A DNA stretch of 64,000 nucleotides from Serinus canaria (lineage: Eukaryota; Chordata; Aves; Passeriformes; Fringillidae). Location: NCBI RefSeq assembly GCF_022539315.1, contig NC_066313.1:66963934-67027933 (forward strand), written 5' to 3'. The notes under the pieces are model-generated. The model worked only from the letters and a program-made list of their open reading frames with translations, was not told where the DNA came from and ran no database searches. Each line of letters begins with the position of its first letter. Positions within the stretch are counted from its first letter, which is position 1. Below, piece by piece: positions 49,801 to 62,660 of the stretch. The position numbers and the translations under genes were made by a program.

Positions 49801-52800
49801 CTCTATTTAGCCTGATGTGTTGGTAAGGAGTGAACAGATGTAGACTGAGCCCAGAGCTGTGTAGGTTTTTGGCTGGTTGGTTGCTTTTTTTGCTGAAGGC
49901 TTTATGAGTTTCTAAAAGCACAGCTAGGAAAGTTACATTTTTTAGGCAATGTTAATGAGCTTTTGGTTGTCTCTGTGAGCATCTATTCCCATCTAGGCAT
50001 TTTATAAAATTTGGAAAGCTGCAATAAAAATTTCCAGCTCAGATTTCTTCAGAGTTTGCTTGAGGATCTCCTACCAGTGGAGCAAGCTCTACTAATAGAC
50101 ACCAATCAAAGGAAGCAGAAGTTATAGAGAGTTGCTTTGCAAATTTACTCAAGATCTGGATGAGTGAAGCCAAGGCTGTTCAGGCAAAACATCTAGAACA
50201 TTTACAGGAAACCAAAGTGTCAAAACAAAGGGAGGCATGTAACCAGGTTGGCTGGGAGCTGGAGACTCAGCTGATAAGAAAGCTGATAAACTGGGGAGAA
50301 TAAGTAAAACAAAGGGAGTGTGGGAGTGCATTTAGGAGCCAGCACCTCCAGATTCGAGTGGAGAAGTGACAGGGAAAAGAAACTGAGGAAAGGGAGAACA
50401 GAATGCTGAAGTTTGGGAGAAAATATGAAGAAGGCATTGAAGGTCTTACAGTAAGGAAAAGAGAAATGGAAAGAAACATGATATGCATAACATCTGATTA
50501 TTCACTGATACAATAAAATACCATTGTGCTTATGAAATGCAACATGGTAAAAGGTTAAATGTTTAAAACAGGAGATCCTAGGCATCTCAGAGTACTGGAA
50601 AATTTAATCATGTCTCCCCTGGTAAAACATCTCTAAATTATGATAAATATTGCAAATAAAAATTAAAATTTTCAAAGTGTGCTACCATGTTTTGATAAGC
50701 AACATAGAAAAGCCCAAAGAAAATTTGGAACATTACTTTCTGAGCTGTGGTTGTGGTATAGGAAGAAGGAAAAATACCAACCAGATGTTCATTAATGGAG
50801 CATTGTTGCACTATGCACAGGATAAGTCCAGGTTTCTTGGAAAATACAGTTAGTGATCATATCCTTAAGCCTGCCTCGTTAAAAATAATGCACAAGTGAA
50901 TGAACTGACATTGTGTGGGCCAATAGCTCTCAGGTGTTTGCAAAATCTATAAAATTTTATTTTGTGATCTTCATAGTAAGGAAAATTATCTATGCAATCA
51001 CACTTTATTTTTCCCTGTGATAACCTCACAGAACCCTGTTCATGACTTCTAAACCCCAACCAACATACCAGACAAGGTACATGGAAGATAGAGAGTGATT
51101 TTGCCCTCCCCAGCAAATTTATTTCATGCTTAGCACAGAGAAAAAAAGATTTCATCTGCAAAGGGAAAACACAAAACTCACCTTTCACAAATTGAAATAG
51201 TGGATTTGGCTTTAGGTCACATTTGGATCTGCATGTACCAAAGCAATGTTACAAGGCAAAAAGGAGATGAAGAATGAGACAAAAAGTAAAACTGAAAAGA
51301 TAGAACACAAATACTGACTCATGAAAGAAAGCAATAGAATTGTTTTGGAAATTTGAATGTTCAAGATAGACAAGCCCCCAGGCAGAGCTGACCTGCGTAA
51401 TGGAACCTTACTGAATTTGGCAGATACAGAAAACAAGTGTGACAGTCCTACACCTAAGAGTTTCACCAGACTGAATCATTCTTCAGCAGTCACTCTGGCA
51501 TACTGAACTAGGCACAAACAAGTGTTCCTCCAGCCTCCAGCGAGCATGTTTCTCTTATTAGCCAGCATTTCTGTCTCTCAGGCATGGAAATGAATGTTAC
51601 TGATTTTGGCAAGTGAGGATCCTCTGTGGGTTCCTTTCCAGACCTCTCAAAAGTATATGTTGGCATTATCAGAAGATCAAAGGAAGACAAGATTTATCTT
51701 GCCAAAGACAGTCATTTAGTAGAATCTAATTTGAAGAATTCCTCTACTTTAGAACTGACAGTTTTTCATCATGTCAAGGAATATTTTTATTCTGTGATTG
51801 GAAACATTTGAGTGCACCATTTTTTTAATGGTGTCCTTGTGTTTTAAATGACTTTTGAGCTTCTTCCTTCTTTTATTATTGTATTTAGTAACATTTAGCT
51901 ACTTTTTGCAAGGTAATTTAAGACCTTGGTGATTTTATTCTATTAATTTCTTAAATAAAGGGAGTTATGAGCTCAAAAGTGGATTGCAATTTTAAATCAT
52001 ATGGTCTGTAGCTTTTTAGATTAATACAGTGATAAAGATAGGCCAATTAAACAGATATTTGTCCTTCAGTTAGCTACTCTAAAAGTCTCATGGTAATTGT
52101 CAAAGTTCCTAGAATTTTTGTGATGTATCTAAGAAAGAAAAAGCTACACTGTGCATTAATGCTAATTATTGAGTAAACTTTCTAAAGGCTTTGCATGTCT
52201 CATACCGAGAGTAGATTCCTTATCTGGGAACAAACTACAGAGCAGAGGTCAGGGGCTCAGAATACCTTTTGTACACCTATGTGTTGATTATCATTATTGC
52301 ATTAAGGGAATCAATACCTGACAAACACCTTGGAAATTTAGGTGTGGCTTCACTAACTTAAGAGCAGTTTATGTGACACATGGTTCTGCTATCTAGGTTA
52401 TGAACTTTTCAAGCCTATTTATAATACATAGTTTATGGCTTTTACTGCCCTATTAACAGCAGCGTTTTGGGTTTTTTAAATTGTAATGAATTTTGACATG
52501 TTTATTTCATTCTTATGCCCAAGTTCCAGATTCTCTTATACACACAACAGGTGCAATCAAAACTTTCAGTAAACCTCTACCAAACTTCTGTTTATATACG
52601 CCATTGCAAAATGCCACAGTATAAATAACAAATATCCCAATATAATCAGCAAGCCTGTTTTTCTTACTTCTGCATGGTTTTTCCTCACATTTAACAACAA
52701 CTGGAGCTGCCAAATGCTAATCTTGACATTTTACTTTTCCCTTCCCCCTGGTGGATTTTAAATCCCAGTAGTGATGTTCTAAACTCTGGTCCCAGGGCAC

Positions 52801-54186
52801 CATCCACTGCTACATGCAGAAAGCCCAAAGCATTAAGTTCTGGCAGGAACTCTTTGAGCTAAGCCATTCATAAAGTGGGATAAAAGCAGCAGAACAGGTT
52901 TTGTGCCTACTAGGGAGATCTGACCAATTGCTTTTCTTTTGTACCACATGAGTACATGAATGGCATAATGAAGCATCGTCTCAAAAGAAGCAATTTAAAG
53001 CTGTGTAGAGAAGATGTTGGCTTTTGTTTTGTTTTGTTGTGTTTTTATAGACAAAACACAAAGCCTACAGTGTTCTCTGACACTGTGTATCATTTAAGCC
53101 ACCAGCTAGAAAGAGAACATTCAACGTTGGCATCTCTCAGAAAAATTTTGTTTTAATGGCAATGGTGTAAAAAGTCAAACCAAAAAAGAATATTGAAAAT
53201 ATTTGAAAATGTTACAAGTCCTTATTTTCATTGTTTATGACACCTGAAATTCAAGTTAAACTCCCTTCAGAGCTTTTTACTCACTCTTTCCTCTCAAATG
53301 TATACCAAGAAACACTTGGGGCTTGGTTTAATTTTGTAAATATAATGTATATATGTGTTTCATTCTGTCTCACTTCACAGAAACTCTTTGCCACTTTACA
53401 CAGCCTGAGGGATGAAACTTTAAATCACTTGCAGTCAGATAGTAAACCTGATACACAACTTATGGCAGACCCTGGAACATGCCAAGTGGGGTCTGAAGAC
53501 CAATAGAATATTCTGAGACACAGCCAGTGGAATCCAGCTCGAAATAGCTGGATCCATCTGGATCAATCTTTATTTAGATGTAGATGAAGTATTTCTGAGG
53601 GGCAAGATTCAGGTTGAAATTAAGAGCTCTACATTTAGGAATGTGCATGGGTGAATGTGAGCTAAACATGGAAATCTAATCTGTGCAATTAATAGAGCCC
53701 AAAGAGGGACTTTGCAGAGCAGGAATAGATTGCATGGCCTCCAGCTGCTGATCCAGAAAGTTACAAGCTTGGTACCTACCCCATCTGTAAACTCCTCTGT
53801 TCAGGCAACTGAATCCAGCACTGGATGTCCTTTGACTGTGATGGGAACCAGCACTTAACTCACAGGCCAGCATCTTCATGCAGACACCTAGACTCAGTAG
53901 AAAAGTAGAGCTGAATCCCAGATCTTGTGGCAAAACTGATTTACATCAACTATGGAATAGAACAATTTGTATAATTCAGGAGACAGGCTGCCCAGCTGGT
54001 CTGAATGATGCTGTTCCCATCTCAGAGAACAGTGCTCAGAGCTCACACAGGAGCTGGTAGTTCCTACTGCTCCCAGTCTGCAAACAAAAGAGAATGAATG
54101 CTTGCTCTACCTCAAAAAAATTAACTATGACAAAATTTTGGCATCAAACCCATATTTTTCTCCTTTCCCTTTGTTATCTCGTCCAC
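46827..54186. other. Non-coding DNA, one possible ancient-repeat relic
   Basis: AT-rich unique sequence without recognised genes. It contains the relic at 49097-49160. (AT)n-like words occur near 48033-48040 and 53339-53355. The 52.7-52.95 kb segment is less AT-rich but unrecognised. Open frames up to about 108 codons show no motifs. Confidence 0.6.
49097..49160. repeat. Relic of an ancient amniote interspersed repeat
   Basis: GTGAGGATCTGATTCTGGCT, then TCAGTGCC...GTAAATCAG and GGGGAGTT follow the pattern 'atctgattctgacctcagt...ggtgtaaatcaggagtaac...ggagtt' that recurs in reptile and bird non-coding DNA. It appears to be the opposite orientation of the relic at 27596-27642. The family name is unknown to me and divergence is high. 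Confidence 0.37.
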
Positions 54187-54219
54187 TAAAAAAAAAAAAA
54201 GAAATAGAAAAAAAAAAAT
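54187..54219. repeat. A-rich tract
   Basis: A13, GAAATAG and A11 in succession, directly before a CR1 3'-tail fragment in - orientation. CR1 does not use a poly(A) tail, so the tract is probably independent low-complexity sequence. Confidence 0.85.
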
Positions 54220-54221
54220 CA

Positions 54222-54294
54222 GAGCGTATCCTGAATTGGGAGAAACCCCACAAGGGATCATCAAAGTCCAACTTCTGGCCCTGTCCAGGACAAT
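54222..54294 (-). mobile_element. CR1 LINE 3' tail fragment
   Basis: On the + strand, CTGAATTGGGAGAAACCCCA, then CAAGGGATCATCAAAGTCCA, ACTTCTGGCCCTGTCCAGGA and CAATC follow the reverse complement of a CR1 3' UTR variant common in birds ('...acccacaaggatcatcgagtccaactcctggccctgcacaggac...'). Only about 70 bases are kept; the terminal short repeats and everything upstream are gone. Confidence 0.75.
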
Positions 54295-57200
54295 CTATTT
54301 TCAGTACTGTAGCATTGAAAATACATCTGGTGCAAATAACTAAAATGATTTCAAAATACATAAATCACAAACCTCAGCTATATTTAACATTTTTCTTGGC
54401 TGCAAACAACTGAGGAGAAGGGGCTTGCTGAAGAAGAACTTCTGCCTGAAGAAGTCTCCTCAAGAAACTAAGTCTTCAAATGAGGTACATAAAATTCAAG
54501 CTACTCCTTTTTTTTTAAATAGTTACCAATCAAAACTATCAGAAAATTAAATTGTATATTTTTTTAATGCTGATGTTCTCCCTTAATCCCAGATACTTGC
54601 AACAACCTTGTGTGCCTCAGTGTGTCACTCATTTTAAGTGATGCTTAAAAATATGTATATGTTAGAGTAAATTCTAATACAAATACTGAAGAAATGGATC
54701 TGGATGAGGAATCTTGGATCAATTAGTCCCATTACTAGGTGTCCATGACATCAAAACATCATTTTGTACAGCTTCTACCCACCTTTTTTTTTTCAGTCAA
54801 TTTTGTTTCATGAATGTGTTTGTATTTTTTTTTCCTATCTCTATGAGAGGGACTTCAGCATAGGAGATGTTAGATTCCCTGGGTGGAAAGTAATTTGGTT
54901 TGGGAAATAAGGAATTTTGTTATTCTTATGATACAATGCAACTCCAATGACAGCTGGACCTGGGAGCAAGGTGAAAGAGTTGGCATTTCCATCAGTCACA
55001 TCTCCCCAGGACCTCACTTCAAGGAGTGGGGGTTCCCCCCAAACAGGGCTTAGCTCCATTCTCAACCACTGTGCTGAAGTTAGGCTGATTCTATATTTGG
55101 GAAAATGCTATGCTTCCATTTAAAAACTGTTTGTCAACCTCTGATGGACACCTAAAGTAATGCAAAGCAAACTCCCCATGCATCTGTCATACTCTTTGTT
55201 ACACCTCTTCCAGCTTGAATTTACTCTTCCCAGAAAATGAACAATGAAAACAGCCCAGGCTACTGCAGATGGAATTTAACTTACCTTTTGTACAAAGGCA
55301 TTGATGCCCTTTTATCTGCATTGAGGAATACCACAACAGACATACCTAAGGGCTGCCCTTTATTCATGGCCACACCACCTTTCCAGCTCAGAGTTCCTCA
55401 GATGAATCTAATCTCACACAGATATATCTCAGTAGGCATCATAGGGTGCTGTTCTGGCCAGTTCACAGAAACAGGCACTAAGGGATCCCTAATCTTGCCA
55501 AATTTCTATTTCAGAGGGAAATGGACTTTGCCATGAAACTGCTGCCTGTTTCTCTCAGCTGATTGTAATGGTTTGCATCTGTCTTTGGTCAAAGGAGTTT
55601 CTTTTCTTGCAGTCAATGATTAGGTTTTCCCTATCTCTGTCATACCTAGTGAATAAGCTCTAGGAAAAATTCTCCTTATACATCTTTAGTCTGTGTGATT
55701 AAATTTTATCTGATTTTTATATCCTGCAGTTCTCAATGTCACCTCATTGTCCCTTCATGATACCCCTGTTCAACTCTCTGAAGTAAATCTTTCCTGTGTA
55801 TGTCTGCTCATTTATAAATTTGTTGGATAACTGTCCACTAATAAAGGTGGAAGTCAGTATTCCCCATCAGAAATGCAGGCCAAAATCCTGTCTCATTTCC
55901 AGCATATCCATGGACCAACCTCTGAAAATGAAAAGCCATGTTCAAGTCAAATGCCTAAAGAAAGCTGAACATCCTCGACTGTAGCCTTTATATCCAGGAA
56001 AACTATTCTGACACTGACTGAAAATTCTCTTTCAAAATGTGTAACTTTTAAACAAAATTAATTTTTGCACCTTTTTTTTCAGAAAATTATGTTTTGGATT
56101 TTTTTTTCCCTACATCTACTTTGATGAACTACTTAAGTTTTCAAAAATGCAAATGTACCGTGCATCATTGATTATACAATCATTTACCACAGCCCCCAAA
56201 AAATTAAAAAAAGAAATATAATGCACCAAAAAAATAATTATCTTTATGAGAGTTGTTTTTATCTTGGCAATGATCTTAGAAATAAAAGCTGCTCTTGTCA
56301 AAAATGATATTTCAGGACCCTGGAGAACAATCATATTGTAGTGAATTTAAACTTTTATGGAGAAGAAAAGTCTACTGAAAAAACATCTATATAGGAATAA
56401 AAGTAAATAAACAAAGTAAGTTAACTGGAAAATGCAGATTTGTTCCAAAATTTTTTTCCTATATATAAAATATTATCAATTTTAACCTTGGCACATTATA
56501 TTTAGGCATCTTTCAGAAGTATAGTTGTGTGTTATATCCTTACACATCTAGAGACAATAGATTGAGTATTGCTTAAATTATCTCAGATTTAACCAAGTAA
56601 AATCCCTTAGTAAGTAAAACACCTAAATTTGTACTCACCTACCTATAAACAGAGATTATTTCAAAAATAAACCCACAGAGATTATTTCAAAATTCTTAAA
56701 TAAATGTAGTTTTTTGCTGTATCAGGAACAGTATGCTCTGTATTTTGCAAAACTGAACTTTTAGTCAATTATAAAATTTTTCTGTGACATTTCATTTCTT
56801 TCTTGGATTCATTTTGCAAATGAAACCCAGGATCAATATTGTTTAACCTAGGTTTGTTGAGGCAACACCCAAAAATCATAGAAAGAAGCTACACACTTAA
56901 TGTGTAACAAATCTTTTAGTTATTTACTGAAAAAAAATGTAGACGAAGTTGTGACACCTGTTTTCATATATTATTAGTTGTGTTTTTTACATCTGAAAAT
57001 TATAAAAGTTAGCCATAAACTAAAATGCATTTTGAAACCAAAATTTAAACTTGTCTTGATCTTTTTTTTAAATGCTAGAAGTACTCTATCGAAAAAATGG
57101 GCAAATATCTTAAAAAAAAAAAGTCTAAATATTGCTTCAGTGTAAGTCCAAAGGCATAGTCTGAGATCAACCATTTCAAGCAGTCTGAATCATGTTCAGG

Positions 57201-57399
57201 AGTTCCTCTGATTTATCCTTCCATTGGCCCTTCTAGGAAAGTTTCTTTTTTTCCTTTTGCCCCCTGTCCTCTATATTTCATTTCATGTGTCTATCGAGGC
57301 TATGAAAGATAAAGCTATCTGCTTTCTCCTGTAGTAAAGAACTGTATGGAATCAGTTCACCTGTCTGTCACTCCTCATTAAATTCTTACCCTCTTCATT
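54295..57399. other. Non-coding AT-rich DNA
   Basis: No gene or transposon recognised. A perfect 18-base direct repeat lies at 56649-56692 and A/T runs are frequent (54508-54517, 56102-56109, 57111-57122). Short open frames carry no motifs. Confidence 0.65.
56649..56692. repeat. 18-bp perfect direct repeat, 26-bp period
   Basis: ACAGAGATTATTTCAAAA at 56649-56666 recurs unchanged at 56675-56692, with an 8-base spacer. It is a short, recent-looking duplication with no evident role. Confidence 0.88.
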
Positions 57400-57900
57400 C
57401 ACATTCTGATCTTTGCAAATGAACATTTGCTTAATAAATGTTCCCAAGACTAACAGTGCAGAGTGAAAATCCCACACAGCAGTAAATTATTAACTCAGTC
57501 ACAGGGGGAGTGCCATATATGACTTTTCAGAATGAGTTATTATGTGGATCATCATGTAATTATGAATTTTTCAAGCCATGATAGAGGAAAATTGAATATT
57601 TAATATTTTATGGACATATTCTGCACCGAGGACATCTTTCAAAATTTTATGATAATTTTTGGAGTGAGCAAAGAGCAGAACAAAAGTTACAAAATAATTA
57701 CAAAGTGGAATATTTAATCACCATGGACATTGTTGGCGATTTTTCAAATTGCATAATATAATCAAGGTCATGAACTTTTAATCACGATGTATTCAAATGG
57801 AAAAAATATATGCATTAAATCTGATCTACAAGTATGTTTTGATTGTTTAAGAAATGAGAATATCAGGCTCCATGCTTTATTATGGGTAGAACGGTGTAAA
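57400..57900. promoter_or_regulatory. Candidate conserved non-coding element
   Basis: Repeat-free stretch dense in homeodomain-like words and complex sequence: AAATTATTAACTCAG near 57484, GATCATCATGTAATTATGAA near 57547-57566, AAATAATTACAAAGTGG near 57691, and ATTTAATCACCATGGAC near 57712. It starts at the hairpin 57421-57443. The texture is like that of known vertebrate ultraconserved or enhancer DNA. The evidence is pattern recognition only. Confidence 0.33.
57421..57443. repeat. Inverted repeat, 8-bp arms, 7-nt loop
   Basis: GAACATTT (57421-57428) pairs exactly with AAATGTTC (57436-57443). The arms resemble halves of a forkhead/octamer-like palindrome, but no factor can be assigned. It lies at the edge of the candidate conserved element. 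Confidence 0.7.
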
Positions 57901-60900
57901 TATTCATGACTATTCAAACGCTCCTGATCATTCGTGTCTTGCCCCTACATGGGGCATTTAGAAATACAGAAACACAAACATAAAGCTGTGCTGCTTGCTC
58001 CAGGAATGCTTGCAGAGAGCAGGGAGCACGGAGAAGAGCGATGTGAGTGGCTCAGCACCATCGTTCCATACAGTTTTAAACATCCTGGTGTATTCACAGC
58101 ATCTGCATGAGCCTGGGAAAGACAACACAAGATCTGTGGGAGACCAGAGCCCTGCTGAAGCTGCAGCTGGATGCCAGGCAGGTTATCCTCAGGCATCTAA
58201 ATGGTATTAGGCACCTATGTCTAGGCTTTTGAAACATACCCTAGGAAGCTGAAGCCAAGTGTGTTTTAGGTGGCACTAAATACCCACATATGTGAAACAG
58301 ACTTGAGCTGTGTATTGGAGGGCAAGAAATCACTTAGGAGAGGAAAATGTTTACTTTGTCTTCTGATAAAGAAGAAACTGAACAGGAAAGACATGTTTCT
58401 AAAGCAGTGTTTCCACAGAAATAGCAAAAGTTTATCAAGCACTTGATAGTAAGCCAAATCAGATACTGTTTTTTAACCATTCAACTTAGTGCAAATCTAG
58501 GAAAAAAAACCCTAAATAAATAGTGCTCTTTTCCTTAACGGCCATTTGCCCTCCCAGAAAACCTGAGGAAATGCAAGGCAAGGGAAGTTTAAAGGACTGA
58601 GAAACCATAGAGCAAAACAAAGTATATTCAGTAAGCACACATTAGCCTGGAACTCTGATCTCAAGTATATATACAAATTTCTTAATTTTATTTAATTTAT
58701 TTATTTAAATAGTTTACTTCACAGCCATTACTGAAAAGTATCTTGATGCTTTGATGATTACACATAAAGTAATTCACAGATACTGTCCTATTCCAAATGG
58801 CAAGGCATCAGCCTGACTTCATTTGCCCAGAGGAGTAAATGATGGAAATTAAAAGGTTTGGACCAAGATGACCCTGCACTGGCAGTGTGCTCAAGCCTCA
58901 GTCACAAAAGGCATAATAAAAAACAACAGAGAAGGGGACCAGTAGGCACCATCCAGGTGCAGGGGGAGTCCAAAACCCCCAATATTGAGAAGCAATATTT
59001 TGCTTTCTTTTACAGAGAAACACCGCGTGGCCTGGATTCATGACTGCCTGCTTCAAGACGAAACTGCTTTGTGTCCTTGCAAAGTGACTGGATGAAGGTG
59101 GGTGCAGCAAAGTGGTGGTCTGAGAATAGATACTCAAATAATTTAGTGTAATATATCTTAATAACATTGTAATATCTCTTTTGGCTCATATGTACATTGG
59201 GTATATATATTTGGCATATATATATGGACCTGTATATACATTTATATGCACTGCATAATATAATTTTCAATATATAATTTTAATATATAATTTTCAATAC
59301 TATTGAACTGTTACCTGGCCAGTGCTGTGTTCCTTGCTCCAAGGACGTCTCTCAATGCCCTTCAGAATGAGGCACTTCTAAAATTTAATCATATTTCGAT
59401 TTTGGAAGAAAGTTAAATGTATGTGTGTCTGAGTGAAAAAGAAAACATTTTTCTGTTATGGTACAAATAAACCTAAACTTTATAAAATGCTAGGACCCAA
59501 GTACTGAATGTCAAGTGTACCATACCAAAAGAAGAATTCTTTTTCTTTTGCTTGCAGGAACACCATTGATAAACGATCTGGCTCAAATCCTAGGGTGATT
59601 GCAATAACGAATAACAATCTCAGGCGGCTTCAAATGTGGGTGATCCCTTTAGCTGTTTCAAGTTTCAGTTATGTGTTTGGGTTGTTACATGAAGTAATTG
59701 TTCTCTCCTAAATATAACAGACCATCAGAGACAAATTAAATGTATGAAGGACTTGGGAAGGAGTGACATGTAGAAGTGTGATTTCTATTAACACTTTTAA
59801 ATAGTGTGTGCTTGCTTAATGTTTAACAAAGAAATTTTTTTGCATCTTTGCTGACAAAATAAAGCTTTTGGGGTCAGAAAAGCATGCCATTTATCTACTA
59901 TCCACTGCAGGATTTTTATGCCTTTCTCAATGATATACTTAGACATTTCTATCTTCATGTTGAGCTACAAAACCAGCATCTTGGCATTCATCTCTTCAAC
60001 TTCCTTGCAGAAGTTCAGGTTTTCTCACTGTCAGTATTCTCTGGCCCTGACAGTCCTGGTGTGGACATTTGGTAGGTCACATTGCCACCCTGCCCCACAC
60101 ATGAATGTCACAGAACCCTCCCTGTCATTTCAGTAGCACTTCAGGGACTTTTACATGTTACTGAGCATTTCTAACTATAATAGCAGAACAGCAATCACAG
60201 ACAAATGCCCAGGTGGATTTTCTGGCTTGCCTAGGCATCTACCTTCATGATTTTAAATAGCAAAACATGATGTAATTTTCAGGATGCCGCTGGTGATAAA
60301 TCTTGTGCAGTCTGTTCGAGAATGTAGATTCCATGAGCCTAGAAAATGTGAAGTGGCTCCTATTGAGATCAAAGCAAAAACATTTACTGGAGATGTAAAA
60401 CACCAGCACTGGGTCCCAAGCCTGTCTCAGGTCACCAAAGAAAATGGTTTATATTAAATTAAAGAGCACTGTGGAGTACCACATAAAATACTGTAGAAAA
60501 CGGATAACCTGAGTAAGTGGGATCTGGCTGGGAGTCATGTAGTAACAAAGAAAGATAGATGTCCTAATTTTGCAAATGCACAAAACCCAAAAGCATTATT
60601 TTTTGTTTTAAAACCCATTGCTCCCAATCACAATGTACAGAACTAAGTTCTGAGTGACGAGGGACATCCACAGTACCCCCCACTACATCAGTGTTTTCTA
60701 TGAATAGTAAACAAAAGCCGTATTTAGCACTTCCATAGCACTTCATATGCTCAAAGGACTTCACTAACCATTACTGGCATATCTAGATGCTTCTTATATG
60801 CAAATGAATGCAAATATGAGAGTAGGCATTAGGAGGCAGGATATTAGAATACATTAGCAAACGGACAATAGAAAACAGCTGGTTTGACTGAGTGTGGAGA

Positions 60901-61039
60901 TGTGAGTAGGGATAACACAATTCTCTGCTCAGAATTACGGAAAGAACTGTGCTGATTGCCATCATGGCTTAGAAACTCATCACTTAATTAACAACATAAA
61001 TATTTTAAAAATTAACATTTCATAAAACCACAATAAGAG
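57901..61039. other. Non-coding DNA, AT-repeat patches
   Basis: No gene recognised. Patches noted are TTTATTTAATTTATTTATTT at about 58687-58706 and the TATATA-rich segment at 59200-59300. The words CAGGCATCTAAATGG and TTAGGCACCTATG near 58190-58222 recall an old reptile/bird repeat but are too short to call. Short open frames only. Confidence 0.6.
59200..59300. repeat. TATA-rich low-complexity segment
   Basis: GTATATATATTT, CATATATATATGG and GTATATACATTTATATGC are followed by ATATAATTTTCAATA-type units, the last repeated at about 59259 and 59285. AT-rich microsatellite-like DNA with no promoter context. Confidence 0.75.
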
Positions 61040-61480
61040 GTTCCATTGTGAGAATGGGAAAGGATTAATTCACAGTTGGCTGGACCGATGGCACCCAGCC
61101 CTCATCCTCTTGGCTTGCGACAACACACCCGGCGAGAATTAATACAACACAATTCATGCCCTGTCATGTCTTATTACTTAATTATGAAATGTCTGCAGTA
61201 CTTTGGACATTACTGAGCCTGTTTGATTGGCTGTGGCTGATGTCATACCCACTGCAATACTAGCCAGGACATGTATGGATAGGCCTGTCCCCCTCCTCAC
61301 CATTTCTCTTCTTTCTATTCATGAATTCTATTTCATAACAGTAATAATATACTCCAGGCAGTGCATTTCCAGGGAATTATTGCATTTCTCAAGTGGGTAA
61401 AGTCATTTGGCCTTTCAGCCTTATGCCTTGCAACACCTTCCTAGGCATGTTATAATTGCTCAGAAATACTCTATACCTTG
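61040..61480. promoter_or_regulatory. Candidate conserved non-coding element
   Basis: About 440 bases with unusually varied composition for the neighbourhood. They include a CpG-bearing block (GGACCGATGGCACCCAGCCC, then CTTGCGACAACACACCCGGC), TTATTACTTAATTATGAAAT near 61170, an inverted CCAAT-type word (GATTGGCTGTGG) near 61225, and a CRE-like TGATGTCATA near 61239. No repeat is recognised. Such clusters suit an enhancer or promoter-proximal element. There is no exon nearby, so the role is unknown. Confidence 0.33.
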
Positions 61481-62508
61481 TGTATTATCATCCTTACATG
61501 CCACTCTTGCTTTTTCACTTGACTAGCGCAAATATAATCCACTAGGAAAGGAGAAGTTGTCAGGTGTATTTTTTTTCAAATGAGTCTCTCAGACATATTT
61601 GCAAAGCTTTGAGTGTCTCATGCACATACAATTTAAATGCATTAGTTTACAAGTATTAATCATTTAGCATGCCATTATATAAAATATAATGGCCACATTC
61701 TCATGTCCCTTGACAATTCCAGAGCACTTCCTCCTGTGTCTCCTAAGGTGCAGGAGCACAAGATGACACACTTGATTTAATAAGAGCACAGATCTTCATG
61801 CACTGATATAATAGAATGCTTAGATATTTTTAAGTGAGATGGTAGAGTAAATGTTTATGAAAGCTTAAAAGGAGTCGTTCTTGTAGAGCAATCTTTGAGT
61901 CTAATGATTGAAGAGAGTACAAGGTATTATTCTCAGCTTATGGTAAACTCCTGAAGTCAGAATTTGCTTTAGGTGGGAAGAGAAAATAATTTAGGCATCA
62001 AAAATATTATAAGATTTAAAGAAATGAAAAAATACAAGACATTTCTACTTCCTACAGCACAGAGGATTAACATGCACACTTATAGATAGAAGTGGGTTGA
62101 AATCTGAGTCAACTCTGACTTACTAAGGTTCACTTTTGAAGTTATGATTCAGCCTGCCATCCCTGCTTTTTATTCCTGAAGTAATTTTCAACCAAATATC
62201 TCTAATAACTCAATGAGCTTTAATGAATCAAGCCTTCTGGCAAAGTCCAAAAGGAAGGTCAATTTAGTAGAAACTAGATTATGGCAGTTTGCAGTGTTAG
62301 CACTTTTCATAACTGCAATTATGTAATGGGAAACCACATTCCTACCAGAGTCAAATATTCTTCCAGTAGTTCCATCCTTACCTTACTTTGTGCTTCACTG
62401 TGTCACTGTGAGGTGACACCTCCCAGTGCCTGAACTAGGGTTGCCCTCAGGTTAACCATAGCAAATGTGGGGCTGGTGAGGAACTGGGACCAGTTGCACA
62501 GAGAAGAT
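61481..62508. other. Non-coding DNA, nothing recognised
   Basis: Unique AT-rich sequence. A small hairpin (GTGTCAC / GTGACAC around six bases) lies at 62400-62419. No open frame of note. Confidence 0.65.
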
Positions 62509-62660
62509 ACAATGCCCCATCCCTGGCACAGTCCAAGACCAGACTGGATGGGGCCCTGAGCAACCTGGTCTAGTGGCAGCTGTTCCTGCCCATAGCAGAA
62601 GTGTTGGAAATGGATGATAAAGGTCCCTTCCAAACCAAACCATTCTTTGATTCAATAAAT
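62509..62660 (+). mobile_element. CR1 LINE, ORF2 C-terminus with stop and 3' UTR
   Basis: Reading from 62517 the + strand gives PSLAQSKTRLDGALSNLV and then TAG at 62571-62573, the standard end of CR1 ORF2. The 3' UTR follows: CTGTTCCTGCCCATAGCAG, GGAAATGGATGATAAAGGTC, CCTTCCAAACCAAACCATTC and TTTGATTCAA. Only the last 150 bases of the element remain, with little divergence in the coding tail. Among the copies here this one looks among the younger. Inactive. Confidence 0.92.

Noticed and set aside
58185..58240. Old repeat-like words CAGGCATCTAAATGG and TTAGGCACCTATG
   Set aside because: Too short and diverged for a family call; may be a relic.
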